This document shows, piece after piece, positions 19,185-27,857 of a stretch of DNA of 64,000 nucleotides; the first letter of the stretch is position 1; each line of letters opens with the position of its first letter. The notes under the pieces are model-generated. The model made no database searches. It saw only the letters and a program-made list of their open reading frames with translations, and was not told where the DNA came from. A program made the translations under genes and the position numbers. Source of the stretch: Roseiflexus sp. RS-1 (lineage in GTDB: Bacteria; Chloroflexota; Chloroflexia; Chloroflexales; Roseiflexaceae); assembly GCF_000016665.1 (NCBI RefSeq), contig NC_009523.1, positions 496,001 through 560,000 on the forward strand, read 5' to 3'.

Positions 19185-19772
19185 ATGGGGATTTTCGACT
19201 CTTTGTTCGGACGTGACCGACGCAACCAGCAACCACGCCCTGCAACCGGGCCTGCTACTCGCCTGAGCGATGAACAGGCGCTTGAGCGTTATCGGTACTT
19301 TCTGCGCACTGCGCCGCCTGACGCAATCGAGCAGGCATACGCCGATGCGTTCGCGCAGTTGACACCAGAACAGCGCGCATATGCACTGCGTGAATTGACA
19401 GCCATGCTGCCGCCGCACGAGCGCGCCTCCGTGCCGCAGCAGGACGACCCGCAAACTCTGGCGCGTCTGGCAACGCGCGCCGAACTGCGAGAGCCGGGCA
19501 TAATGGAGCGCCTGTTTAGCCGCAATGACGCACCCGCGCCGCCACACGCAGCGCAGGCGCAAAGTGGGATGGGCTTCGGCGGTGCGTTTGCCGGAACATT
19601 GCTGGGCGCCATGATTGGCGGCGTGATCGGCAGTATGGCAGCGCAGGCAATCCTGGACGGGTTTGGCGCCGATGAAATGATCGGCGACATGGGGATGGAA
19701 GACCTGACCGGCGGCTTCGAAGACTTCGGCGGCGATCTCAGCGCCGAATTCGATATGGGCGACGGTTGGTGA
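19185..19772 (+). CDS. Acidic protein with glycine-zipper segment, unknown function
   Basis: A 195-residue protein with no family I recognise. It starts MGIFDSLFGRDRR, has a helical middle (DEQALERYRYFLR, LTPEQRAYALRELTAMLPP), a glycine-zipper/hydrophobic stretch (GGAFAGTLLGAMIGGVIGSM at about residues 130-150), and a very acidic glycine-rich tail (GGFEDFGGDLSAEFDMGDGW). The glycine zipper suggests membrane association or self-assembly. The start is well supported: GAAAGGAG seven bases before ATG. Divergent from the aminotransferase gene. Confidence 0.75.
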   Translation: MGIFDSLFGRDRRNQQPRPATGPATRLSDEQALERYRYFLRTAPPDAIEQAYADAFAQLTPEQRAYALRELTAMLPPHERASVPQQDDPQTLARLATRAELREPGIMERLFSRNDAPAPPHAAQAQSGMGFGGAFAGTLLGAMIGGVIGSMAAQAILDGFGADEMIGDMGMEDLTGGFEDFGGDLSAEFDMGDGW

Positions 19773-19809
19773 AGCGACGGCGAGCGCGGAGTGCGGATGC
19801 ACTTCGCGC

Positions 19810-21147
19810 TCACCATACCTCTCGTGCAATCAGGTCTTCATACGTCTCGCGGCGCTGGATGAGTCGCGCTTCTCCCTCATTGATCAGCACAACCGCCGGT
19901 CGGGGCGCCAGGTTGTAGGTGCTTGCCATACTCAGCGTATATGCGCCAGCGACCGGAACAGCCAGTATCTCGCCGACCCTGGCACGCGGCAGCATCAGGT
20001 CACGGATCAAGACATCGCCAGACTCGCAGTAGCGACCGGCAATCGCCACACATTCCTCAACCGGATCACGCATCCGCTCCGCCAGTGCTGCGGTGTAGCG
20101 CGCATCGTATAGTGCAGGGCGAATGTTGTCCCCCATACCGCCGTCGATATGGAGAAAGCGCATATGGGGAAGCGGTTTGGTTGCCACAATTGTGTAGAGC
20201 GCAACGCCAGCGCGCGCAATGATTGAGCGTCCCGGCTCGATCACCAGGCGCATGAGTGGCAATCCGCGGCGTTCGCACCCGCGTACCAGCGAGTCGCCCA
20301 ACAGCGCCGCCCAGGCATCGATGTCCGGCAGGGGTTGATCGGTGGTGTACGGGACGCCGATCCCGCCACCGGCGTTTATCTCTTCGATCAACACGCCAAA
20401 GCGGTCACGCAGACGCGCTGCACTATCGAGTAACACCTCGACGGCTGCCGCATAGGGCGCTCTATCGAACAGTTGCGATCCCAGATGAGCGTGCAACCCG
20501 GTCAGACGCACGCCAGACGCTGCGCACAGTTTCTCAGCGGCGGCATCGAGCGCGTCGAGTGGCAGACCGAACTTCGATGTCGCGTGACCGGTCTGGATAT
20601 GCGCATGCGTGTCGGCGGCAATGTTGGGCGCAATGCGCAGCGCAACCGGCTGTGGCGACGAACGATGCGCGGTCAGGCGCCTCAGCATATCCAGTTCATC
20701 CAGGTTATCGACGATAATCTGTCCAATCCCGGCTGCCAGCGCCTGTTCCAGTTCGGCGTGGGTTTTAGCGTTGCCGTGCATATGAATGCGCTGCGTCGGG
20801 AATCCGGCGCGCAGCGCGACGTACAGTTCACCGCCTGAAACCACGTCGAGTCCCAACCCCTCATCGGCGATGATCTGCGCAATTGCGATGTTGAGCAACG
20901 CTTTGCCAGCGTAATGCACTGCGGTTGTACCACGGTAGTGATCGGCGAATGCAGTGCGACAGGCACGACATGCAGCGCGGATGGTCATTTCGTCGAAAAG
21001 GTAGAGCGGTGTGCCGTACTGCTGCGTCAGCGCCGCTACATCGCACCCGCCAATGAACAGGCGACCGCCATGATCGACGGAGGTTGTCAGGGGCCAGAGA
21101 CCGGCGTTGGGGGGAGGGTTCCGGTTTTGAGACGGAAGGCTCTCCAT
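19810..21147 (-). CDS. lysA: Diaminopimelate decarboxylase
   Basis: A 445-residue PLP enzyme that decarboxylates meso-diaminopimelate to lysine. It has the alanine-racemase-fold barrel with the PLP lysine in VHYAGKALLN, glycine loop NAGGGIGVPYT, EPGRSIIA, HIDGGMGDNIRPALY and the C-terminal CESGDVL motif with the active-site Cys. Three in-frame ATGs exist (21171, 21153, 21147). I prefer 21147, which has GGAG eight bases upstream, and the first ATG lies inside the heptamer repeat. Four other genes lie around it without a lysine pathway context. Confidence 0.93.
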   Translation of the reverse strand: MESLPSQNRNPPPNAGLWPLTTSVDHGGRLFIGGCDVAALTQQYGTPLYLFDEMTIRAACRACRTAFADHYRGTTAVHYAGKALLNIAIAQIIADEGLGLDVVSGGELYVALRAGFPTQRIHMHGNAKTHAELEQALAAGIGQIIVDNLDELDMLRRLTAHRSSPQPVALRIAPNIAADTHAHIQTGHATSKFGLPLDALDAAAEKLCAASGVRLTGLHAHLGSQLFDRAPYAAAVEVLLDSAARLRDRFGVLIEEINAGGGIGVPYTTDQPLPDIDAWAALLGDSLVRGCERRGLPLMRLVIEPGRSIIARAGVALYTIVATKPLPHMRFLHIDGGMGDNIRPALYDARYTAALAERMRDPVEECVAIAGRYCESGDVLIRDLMLPRARVGEILAVPVAGAYTLSMASTYNLAPRPAVVLINEGEARLIQRRETYEDLIAREVW

Positions 21148-21163
21148 ATCCATTCTCCATTCA

Positions 21164-21240
21164 GCGTTCAACGTTCAACCTTCACAACGTTCAACGCTCA
21201 ACCTTCAACGTTCAACCCTCAACCTTCATTACTCAACACG
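21164..21240. repeat. Heptanucleotide repeat array (TTCAACN type)
   Basis: About eleven degenerate copies of a 7-bp unit (TTCAACG, TTCAACC, CTCAACC) lie between lysA and the antiporter gene. The array supplies the last codons and the TGA stop of the antiporter gene and touches the first lysA ATG. The same unit recurs inside the coding region at 26.33-26.56 kb and just after the stop codon at 27.83 kb. Confidence 0.85.
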
Positions 21241-22679
21241 CGCCGCACATCGTCGAGAGCGCTGCGTTCCGCCAGCAGCAACACCCGATCCCCCGGCTCC
21301 AGAATCGTTGTGCCGCCCGGCACCAGGCTATCGTCACTGCGGTTGATCAGCACCACCAGCGCACCACGCGGCAATCCAAGTTCCATAATCGCCCGCCCAC
21401 ACGCGGGGGAACCGGGTGCAACGGTCAACTCAACCAGTTGACTGCTGGCGCTGACCTGTGGAATGAACTCTTGCGGATAGTGAAACGTCGCCTGTGGACG
21501 CGGTTGCTGCACACCGAGCCAGCGTGCAACATACGCAATAGTGGTACCCTGGATCAACACCGAGGTCAGGACGATAAAAAAGACCAGGTTGAACACCATG
21601 CCAGCGCGATCCAGCCCTGCCAGCAGCGGGAAGGTTGCCAGCACGATCGGCGCTGCACCGCGCAGTCCAGCCCAGGAAACCATCGCTTTAGCGCGCCAGT
21701 CGTAGCGGGAGAAAGCAAGCGACACAAAGACTGCCACCGGACGCGCCACAAAAACCAGAAATGCGGACATAAGCAACCCTTCGCCGATGATTGGAACGAT
21801 GCGCGAGGGGTACACCAGCAAGCCCAGGACAAGGAACATGGCGATCTGCATGAGCCATGCCAGCCCGTCATAAAAACGAATGAGACTCCGTTTGTGGGCA
21901 AAATCGCAGTTGCCAAGCACAATGCCGGCGAGATAGACCGCAAGAAACCCGCTGCCGTTGATCAGCGCCGTACCGCCATAGGTCAACAGCACCAACCCCA
22001 GCGCCAGCGCCGGATACAACCCTTCCAGTTGCAGTTTTGCGCGATTGATCGTGATCGCCATCAACCGGCCCATCGCATACCCGGCCACGCCGCCGACGGT
22101 CATCTGCAGCACGAACAGCGGCGCCAGGCTTGCCAGCGAGCGCGACGGGTCGGCAAGCACCATGGTCAGGCCAATCGTCAGAAACACGGCAATCGGATCA
22201 TTGCTGCCCGACTCGAGTTCGATCAACCCTTCCAGATTATCGCGCAGATTGACATCCCGCGTGCGCATCACCGCGAAAACCGCAGCGGCATCGGTTGACG
22301 AGATGATCGCTCCGAGCAGGAACCCTTCCAGGATTGAGAACTGGAGCAGGAGGTGCGCGGCGACGGCTACCAGCAGTGCGCTGATCAACACCCCCAGATT
22401 CGCCAGGATCATCCCGGTCCACAAGACCGGACGGATCATCTGCCAGTCGGTGCCCAACCCGCCGGAGAACAGGATTAGCACCAGCGCCAGCACGCCGACC
22501 GACTGCGCCAGCCAGGCGTCATCAAAGTAGATGCCGAGCGGACCGTCGGAACCGGCGAGCATCCCGATGATCAGGAAGAGCAACGGTGCAGGCAACCCGA
22601 ACCGGAGCGATGCTTTTCCGGCAATGATGCTGAGGATCAAAAGCAACGCTGCGATCATCAGGATGAGTTCAAGTGACAT
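21219..22679 (-). CDS. NhaP-type potassium/sodium-proton antiporter (CPA1) with TrkA-C domain
   Basis: A 486-residue antiporter. About twelve TM helices span residues 1-390, with the CPA1 landmarks FGLPAPLLFLIIGMLAG, ISSTDAAAVFAVMRT (the TD motif), IELESGSNDPIAVFLTIG and KAMVSWAGLRGAAPIVLA. A cytoplasmic TrkA-C/RCK-C domain follows (LVELTVAPGSPACGRAIMEL, VLINRSDDSLVPGGTTILEPG). This layout matches NhaP2/CvrA-like K+/H+ antiporters. The start at 22679 (MSLELILMIAALL) has CAGG ten bases upstream; an upstream ATG at 22766 would add a hydrophilic leader. Stop codon is provided by the heptamer array. Confidence 0.9.
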   Translation of the reverse strand: MSLELILMIAALLLILSIIAGKASLRFGLPAPLLFLIIGMLAGSDGPLGIYFDDAWLAQSVGVLALVLILFSGGLGTDWQMIRPVLWTGMILANLGVLISALLVAVAAHLLLQFSILEGFLLGAIISSTDAAAVFAVMRTRDVNLRDNLEGLIELESGSNDPIAVFLTIGLTMVLADPSRSLASLAPLFVLQMTVGGVAGYAMGRLMAITINRAKLQLEGLYPALALGLVLLTYGGTALINGSGFLAVYLAGIVLGNCDFAHKRSLIRFYDGLAWLMQIAMFLVLGLLVYPSRIVPIIGEGLLMSAFLVFVARPVAVFVSLAFSRYDWRAKAMVSWAGLRGAAPIVLATFPLLAGLDRAGMVFNLVFFIVLTSVLIQGTTIAYVARWLGVQQPRPQATFHYPQEFIPQVSASSQLVELTVAPGSPACGRAIMELGLPRGALVVLINRSDDSLVPGGTTILEPGDRVLLLAERSALDDVRRVLSNEG

Positions 22680-23010
22680 CGGTGCAACCTGCTGGATTGC
22701 CAGGCTCTTGTGTCGCCAGGTGCGACGCCACAGACGAGTGGAAGGTGATCGTGGCGCACTGTACAAAAGCGAAGAGCGACGCAGGATACAGGTGTTACTG
22801 CGCCCGACAGCAACGCCAATCGTTCGTTCTCGTAGAAGAGAAGGGGACAGCAGGGCGTCCTGCTGCCCGCCACGGCAGATGAAACGCGGTTACGACACCC
22901 CCAGCGCATGATCCTGAACTGATGGTGCAGCGGAGTATCGAAAAGCAGGCGTTTCTGGTTGTGCGATGCCTTTTTCTTTCGCCTGCCAGCCCAGGTTTGC
23001 ACCTCCAGAC
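22680..23010. other. Intergenic region with a hairpin repeat
   Basis: A 331-bp gap with no convincing gene between two minus-strand genes. It carries hairpin CAGCAGG/CCTGCTG at 22848-22865 around loop GCGT, in the style of the other short intergenic repeats. It may hold the antiporter promoter and the tpx terminator; neither is clear. Confidence 0.4.
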
Positions 23011-23517
23011 TTACAAGAGTTCCTTCAATGCTGCCAGCGCCGCGTCGTAGTTCGGTTCGTGACCGGCAACCGGCACATATTCAGCGTAGCGGATGATGCC
23101 ATCTTTGTCCACCACGAACACCGCCCGGCTTTCGATGCGCAATTCTTTGACATACGTGCCGTAGGCGGCGCCAAAACTCATATCCAGGTGATCAGACGCC
23201 ATAATGACTTTATCCACCCCCTCAGCGCCGCACCAGCGCCCCTGGGCAAACGGCAGATCGGCGCTGACCGTCAGGATGTTGACCGCATCGCCGAGTTCCG
23301 CCGCTGCTTCGTTGAACCGCCGGGTCTGTTTGGAACAGACGCCGGTATCGATCGACGGAATGACGCTGATCACCAGCGGCTTGCCAGCAAACTGCTCACT
23401 GCTGATCGTTGCTTTTCCGGTCGTCAGCTTAAATGCGGGCGCTCGATCACCCGGCTTCAGTTCAGGACCCACCAGCGTTCTCGGACCCAAGAAGTCGAAG
23501 GCGTTCGCACGTTCCAT
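23011..23517 (-). CDS. tpx: Thiol peroxidase (atypical 2-Cys peroxiredoxin)
   Basis: A 168-residue Tpx that reduces peroxides using thioredoxin. The peroxidatic Cys61 is in PSIDTGVCSKQT and the resolving Cys96 is in GRWCGAEG; spacing and surrounding text match Tpx. The lead-in LKPGDRAPAFKLT is the thioredoxin-fold start. The ATG at 23517 has GGAGGA ten bases upstream; a longer reading from 23625 is not supported. Stand-alone gene, divergent from the sensor at 23.7 kb. Confidence 0.94.
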   Translation of the reverse strand: MERANAFDFLGPRTLVGPELKPGDRAPAFKLTTGKATISSEQFAGKPLVISVIPSIDTGVCSKQTRRFNEAAAELGDAVNILTVSADLPFAQGRWCGAEGVDKVIMASDHLDMSFGAAYGTYVKELRIESRAVFVVDKDGIIRYAEYVPVAGHEPNYDAALAALKELL

Positions 23518-23729
23518 ACACTCTTCCTCCTGAAATGCAGGTTCGACCCGGCGACGATCCATAATACGATGGACGATCAAAGGAACTGCTTCCACGCACC
23601 AGGTACAGTACCCCGATGTGACCATTGTACAGTTGAAGATGCCGGTTGTCGGTCATTATAATCGATGCAGGCAATGTCGGGTGCGGCACACGTATTGATA
23701 CAGAATACGAATAAGTTTCGGAGGGGGAT

Positions 23730-25208
23730 ATGATCAACTTTGTTCTCATCCTCCTGAGCATGATCATTCTGACTGCGACTGGTGTGTATGTGCTGATACA
23801 GGACTGGCGCGCAACGACAAACCGCCTGTTCGCATTGTTTGCTCTCAGCGCTGTTCTGCTCATGTATTGCGCTGTGCTGCGCTTCACGGGAAGCGATCCG
23901 TGGGAAGTGTGGTTCGTCTATGGATTGTCGGCGCCGTTGCTTGCTGTATCTTCCTGGTTACTGATCTGGCTGATTCTGGCGATCTTTATTCCGCACCGGT
24001 ATGCACAACCGACAGTGCGCCGGGCGCTTGCGGCGCCGTACCTGTTCATGGCGCTGTTCCTGACGCTGGACTGGTATAGCGGTCTCGGTCTGGTCAGACG
24101 TATGGACGCATCCGAAGCAACAGGCATGCCGGGTCTTTTGAACGGTCCACTGTATATGCTGGTGATCATATCGTATATTCTCGGCGGCTTGCTTGTTCCT
24201 GTAGCAATGTTGATCACGGTTGCCGCGCGTCGGCGCAGTGTGCGCGTACCGGCGGCGTGGCTGTCGGGCGGTCTGGCGCTCTCCTTTGCAGCAGGCGCAT
24301 GGTTCGGTCCGATGTACTGGCTGGCGTTGAATTATGTCAGCATGCTTCCGCTCTATCTTGCATTTGGATGGTTGACATTGCGGTATCAGATGTTTCGCCC
24401 ATCACAGGTTGCGCTGCGCACCGCCGTTGAGTCTCTGCCGGATGGCGTGGTGATTATCGATGCGCAGCGGCAGGTTCGTTTTGCGAACCGCGCAGCGCGG
24501 CAACTGGCGTCGCTGAACGACGATGGCGAGACGACATTCGAAACAGCTCTGGCGCGCGCAGGGTTTCAGGACTGCACGATGTCGGAGGATCGTCTCGCCG
24601 GTGTGCGGCGCTTTCATCGTGAGGGTGAGGCCGAAGCAACGCTGATCGTCTCAGAGGTTGCTATCAAGGGTGATCATACCTCCGGCAGCGTGCTGCTCCT
24701 CCGCGATGTGACGACGGCGGAACGCCAGAGAGCGGCGCTGGCGGCATCGCACGCTGCGCTCGAAGAACGCACCGCAGCGCTGGAACGCTCGCTCGATGAG
24801 ATCCGCCAGCGAGACGCGATGATCACTCGTTTGACGCTGCCACTGATCCCGTTGAGCGAAGGGGTGCTGGCGCTGCCGCTGATCGGCGCCTTCACCGGCG
24901 AACGCAGCCAGGCGATGGTTACGCTGCTGCTGAACCAGATCGAGCAACGACGCGCGCAGAAGGTGCTGCTCGATCTGACCGGCATCACCGGTTTTGATCA
25001 TTCCCTCGCCGTGGCGCTGCACCAGGCAGCCGACGGCGCTCGCCTGATGGGGGCGCAGATCGTGCTGTGCGGCGTGCGCCCCGATATTGCTGAAAGCATC
25101 GTCCGTGAGCGATTGGAGATACACGGCATTCAGTACTTTGCAACGATGCAAGAGGGGGTCGCTGCGCTCTTGCATCAGAGTAACAGATCGTCACCGGTGC
25201 ATCAATGA
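23730..25208 (+). CDS. Membrane sensor with 7TM, PAS and STAS domains
   Basis: A 492-residue protein. Residues ~1-225 hold about seven TM helices of the type seen in membrane histidine kinases. A PAS domain follows (TAVESLPDGVVIIDAQRQVRF, SGSVLLLRDVTTAERQRA), then a coiled coil (~335-370, AALAASHAALEERTAALERSL) and a C-terminal STAS domain (LPLIPLSEGVLALPLIGAF, KVLLDLTGITGFDHSLA). There is no kinase or HAMP domain, so it is likely an RsbR-like stressosome or partner-switch input that binds another protein. The STAS ITGFD sequence lacks the usual phosphoacceptor Ser/Thr after the aspartate, reading DHSLA. Promoter TTGAAG-18-TATAAT at 23633-23662; GGAGGGGG precedes ATG. Confidence 0.82.
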   Translation: MINFVLILLSMIILTATGVYVLIQDWRATTNRLFALFALSAVLLMYCAVLRFTGSDPWEVWFVYGLSAPLLAVSSWLLIWLILAIFIPHRYAQPTVRRALAAPYLFMALFLTLDWYSGLGLVRRMDASEATGMPGLLNGPLYMLVIISYILGGLLVPVAMLITVAARRRSVRVPAAWLSGGLALSFAAGAWFGPMYWLALNYVSMLPLYLAFGWLTLRYQMFRPSQVALRTAVESLPDGVVIIDAQRQVRFANRAARQLASLNDDGETTFETALARAGFQDCTMSEDRLAGVRRFHREGEAEATLIVSEVAIKGDHTSGSVLLLRDVTTAERQRAALAASHAALEERTAALERSLDEIRQRDAMITRLTLPLIPLSEGVLALPLIGAFTGERSQAMVTLLLNQIEQRRAQKVLLDLTGITGFDHSLAVALHQAADGARLMGAQIVLCGVRPDIAESIVRERLEIHGIQYFATMQEGVAALLHQSNRSSPVHQ

Positions 25209-25220
25209 GATTTCGCGCAC

Positions 25221-25415
25221 TCACACTGCTGCAATCTGCACCTGTCCTGCCGTTATTGTGCGCAGCGCACCGGTCAGCGCGGCAACGTTTGCGTCCGGCG
25301 CGATAATCTCCAGCGTGACCGTAGCAGCAAACTCTTCACGCTCAATCGTTCCGCGATGGGCGGCGATCAATCGCTGTATTGGCTCATATGCGGATACGGG
25401 ATTGTCAATGGTATA
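25221..25415 (-). pseudogene. Relic of YigZ/IMPACT family gene (C-terminal domain only)
   Basis: The minus strand keeps about 55 residues that match the C-terminal DUF1949 domain of YigZ: YEPIQRLIAAHRGTIEREEF and AATVTLEIIAPDANVAALTG, ending TAGQVQIAAV. The bit that should precede it, PLTIPYP, is present but in another frame a few bases away, so a frameshift separates them. The large N-terminal IMPACT domain is absent; its place is taken by the 5' end of the plus-strand glycosyltransferase gene, whose promoter lies inside this relic. Confidence 0.55.
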
Positions 25416-25417
25416 AT
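25412..25417 (+). promoter_or_regulatory. -10 box seven bases from the start codon (leaderless candidate)
   Basis: TATAAT at 25412-25417 is followed by seven bases and ATG at 25425. As with the M16 gene, this spacing would put the transcript start at the ATG. No good -35 hexamer is visible at 17 bp. Confidence 0.5.
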
Positions 25418-25424
25418 GCCGGGC

Positions 25425-27833
25425 ATGGCGAATGTTCCGGTTGAACCGCGTGTTGCTGCGCAAACGCAGCGTGATCGACCACGCCTGCTGCGGTATGCGC
25501 CTGGAGTGCTGGCGCTGGCGCTGTTTCTGGCGCTGGCGCTGGGGCGCGGCGTTCTCGGCGCTGCCGCCGTGCCGGTGCAGGGTGCGCTGGCACTGGCGTT
25601 GCTGGGGTCGATCCTTGCGCATCCGCAGGTGGTGGCGCGGGTGCGCGTCACGCGCACCGCAGTGGCTCTGGTCGGCATCCTTGCGCTGGCGCTGGGGTTG
25701 CGGGTCTGGGGATTGCGCTTCGGATTGCCCTACTTCGAGCACCCTGATGAATGGGCGGTCGCCGACGAGGCGCTGCGGATGCTGCGCACGGGTGAGTATA
25801 CTCCTTTTTCGTACACCTACCCGACACTCTATGTCTATATGCAGGTCGGCGTGGCGACGTTCCACTTTCTCTGGGGTGCTGGCGCCGGTCTCTACCGCAC
25901 CCCTGCCGACATCGATCCGGTGCGGTTCTATGTCTGGGCGCGCGCGTTGACCGCCCTGCTTGGCACGGGCGCTGTTGCGCTGACATTCCTGGCGGGACGT
26001 TCCCTCTACGGGCGCACGGCTGGACTGCTGGCGGCTGCACTGATCGCGGTCATGCCAGCGGTGGCTGGCGATGCGCATTATGTGACGACCGATACGCCAG
26101 CGATGTTCTTCACCCTGCTGGCATTCCTGGCTATCGCACGGCTTGGTGTTGCGCCGGAGCACGACGGGGGGCGGGAAACGCTCCGGTCGACGCTGGCGCT
26201 GGCGCTCTTCGCCGGGTTTGGCGTCGGCATCGCTACAGCGACCAAATGGAACGCTGGCGCACTCGTGATCGCGCTGCTGGCATCGATTGTGTTAGTTGCG
26301 CATCGTCGCATGTCCGACACTCAACGCTCAACCCCCAACGTTCAACCATCCTCCCAACGTTCAACGTTCAACGTTCAACCTTCACCGCTCAACCTTCAAC
26401 CTTCAACCCCCAACGTTCAACCATCCTCCCAACGTTCAACGTTCAACCTTCACCGCTCAACCTTCAACCTTCAACCTTCACCGCTCAACCTTCAACCTTC
26501 AACCTTCACCGCTCAACCTTCAACCTTCAACCTTCAACCTTCAACCCTCAACCTTCTCCTCGCCGCTCTCGCTGGCATCCTGCTGGGTTTTACACTCGGC
26601 GTCCCGTTCTGGTTGCGCGATCTGCCACGCATTCTCACCGATCTCGCCGGGATTATCAGACATTACCGTTTCGACGGGCATCCGGGCGCCGAGTCAGACC
26701 AACCGGCGCTGTTCTACTGGTGGGCGTTGACCCGTGAAGGGACGCTGCTGGCGTGGGCATGTCTGGGAGGGGTAGCGCTGGCTTTCCTGCGACGCAAATC
26801 AGCCGATATCCTCGTTCTGGCGGTTATCGTTCCTGCGGTGTTGCAACTGACCGGGGTGAAGGTCGTGTTCTTCCGCAATGCGATGCCGCTGCTGCCATTC
26901 CTGTGCATCCTTGCCGCAGCGCTGGTTGTTGCTATCGTTGATTGGTGGACAACCGCGAAGCGAGATACGGCAGTGCAATCCGAACGCAGGGAAGCGCCAG
27001 CGCCGGTTGCATTCGTTCGTCGGCTGACCGGCAACCGCACTGCGCTGTTGCTGGCAGTCGCCGCGCTGCTGATGGCTGAACCGCTGGTGCAGGCGATCCA
27101 CGACGAAACGCTGCGCTCCCGTCCGACGACGCGCATTCTGGCGGGGGAATGGCTGGAGGCGCGCACAACGGATGGCGAGCGGGTCTGGCTGGAGGACAAT
27201 ACCCTCATCCTTTCACCGCGTTTGCGCGCTATTGGCGGCGAGCCTGCCATCCGGCACGAACTCGCCTGGTACCGCGAGCAGGGCATTCGGTTTGTGGTGG
27301 TGCATCTTGACCGTGATACGGGCGTGGCGGCGCTGAATGCCTTTGGCGAACCGGCGGCGCGCTTTCTGCGGTCGGGTGAGCGGCACGGACCTGAACTGGC
27401 GATCTTTGATACCGGTGCGCCTGAGGCGTCAATCGAGCCACGCACACCGTCAGGAGCAACGCTCGGCGCCGGTGCGGTTGTGCTTGATGGGTATCGCCAT
27501 CCGGGAAAGGTACAGGCAGGCGGCGTGTTGCCGCTGGCGCTCTTCTGGCGCGCAACGCGCCCGCTCCCGCTGGATTATACCGTGTATGTGCACCTCGTCG
27601 ATGCAGCGGGGAACAAAGTTGCGCAGCGCGATGTGCCGCCGCTCGAGGGGCGTCGCCCGACCAGCGCCTGGCAGCCGGGAGACCTGGTGCGCGATGATCA
27701 GGACCTGTTCGTTCCTGAAACGGTGGCGCCGGGAACCTATCGCCTGCTGGCGGGCATGTACGATGCCGCGACAATGACGCCGATCAATGATGCGGGACCG
27801 ATCGATCTGGGGGTGGTTACCGTTACACGTTGA
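25425..27833 (+). CDS. GT39/ArnT-like membrane glycosyltransferase with in-frame heptamer repeat
   Basis: An 802-residue polytopic enzyme related to the protein at 1.9-4.0 kb. Residues ~70-130 have the catalytic loop with an Asp-Glu pair (YFEHPDEWAVADEALRM) and a tyrosine-rich stretch. Residues ~296-378 are a low-complexity insert made of the heptapeptide STFNLQP and variants, encoded by a 7-bp DNA repeat and lying between TM segments. Further TM helices follow, then a C-terminal beta-rich domain (VYVHLVDAAGNKVAQRD, VAPGTYRLLAGMYDA) shared with the 1.9-kb enzyme. Start chosen at 25425 because of the -10 box spacing. Stop TGA falls in heptamer-like text (GTTGAACGCTGGAC). Confidence 0.8.
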   Translation: MANVPVEPRVAAQTQRDRPRLLRYAPGVLALALFLALALGRGVLGAAAVPVQGALALALLGSILAHPQVVARVRVTRTAVALVGILALALGLRVWGLRFGLPYFEHPDEWAVADEALRMLRTGEYTPFSYTYPTLYVYMQVGVATFHFLWGAGAGLYRTPADIDPVRFYVWARALTALLGTGAVALTFLAGRSLYGRTAGLLAAALIAVMPAVAGDAHYVTTDTPAMFFTLLAFLAIARLGVAPEHDGGRETLRSTLALALFAGFGVGIATATKWNAGALVIALLASIVLVAHRRMSDTQRSTPNVQPSSQRSTFNVQPSPLNLQPSTPNVQPSSQRSTFNLHRSTFNLQPSPLNLQPSTFTAQPSTFNLQPSTLNLLLAALAGILLGFTLGVPFWLRDLPRILTDLAGIIRHYRFDGHPGAESDQPALFYWWALTREGTLLAWACLGGVALAFLRRKSADILVLAVIVPAVLQLTGVKVVFFRNAMPLLPFLCILAAALVVAIVDWWTTAKRDTAVQSERREAPAPVAFVRRLTGNRTALLLAVAALLMAEPLVQAIHDETLRSRPTTRILAGEWLEARTTDGERVWLEDNTLILSPRLRAIGGEPAIRHELAWYREQGIRFVVVHLDRDTGVAALNAFGEPAARFLRSGERHGPELAIFDTGAPEASIEPRTPSGATLGAGAVVLDGYRHPGKVQAGGVLPLALFWRATRPLPLDYTVYVHLVDAAGNKVAQRDVPPLEGRRPTSAWQPGDLVRDDQDLFVPETVAPGTYRLLAGMYDAATMTPINDAGPIDLGVVTVTR
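26325..26560 (+). repeat. Heptanucleotide repeat array inside a coding region
   Basis: About 33 degenerate copies of a 7-bp unit (TTCAACC, TTCAACG, CTCAACC, TTCACCG) run through the glycosyltransferase gene. Because 7 is not a multiple of 3, each three units encode seven residues (STFNLQP), and the unit has no stop in any of its three phases. Gain or loss of one or two units would shift the downstream frame. Confidence 0.92.
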
Positions 27834-27857
27834 ACGCTGGACGCTGGACAGCGATGC

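Noticed and set aside
25416-26162. Minus-strand open frame continuing upstream of the YigZ relic
   Set aside because: Only the final ~55 residues resemble a protein family; the rest is antisense to the glycosyltransferase.
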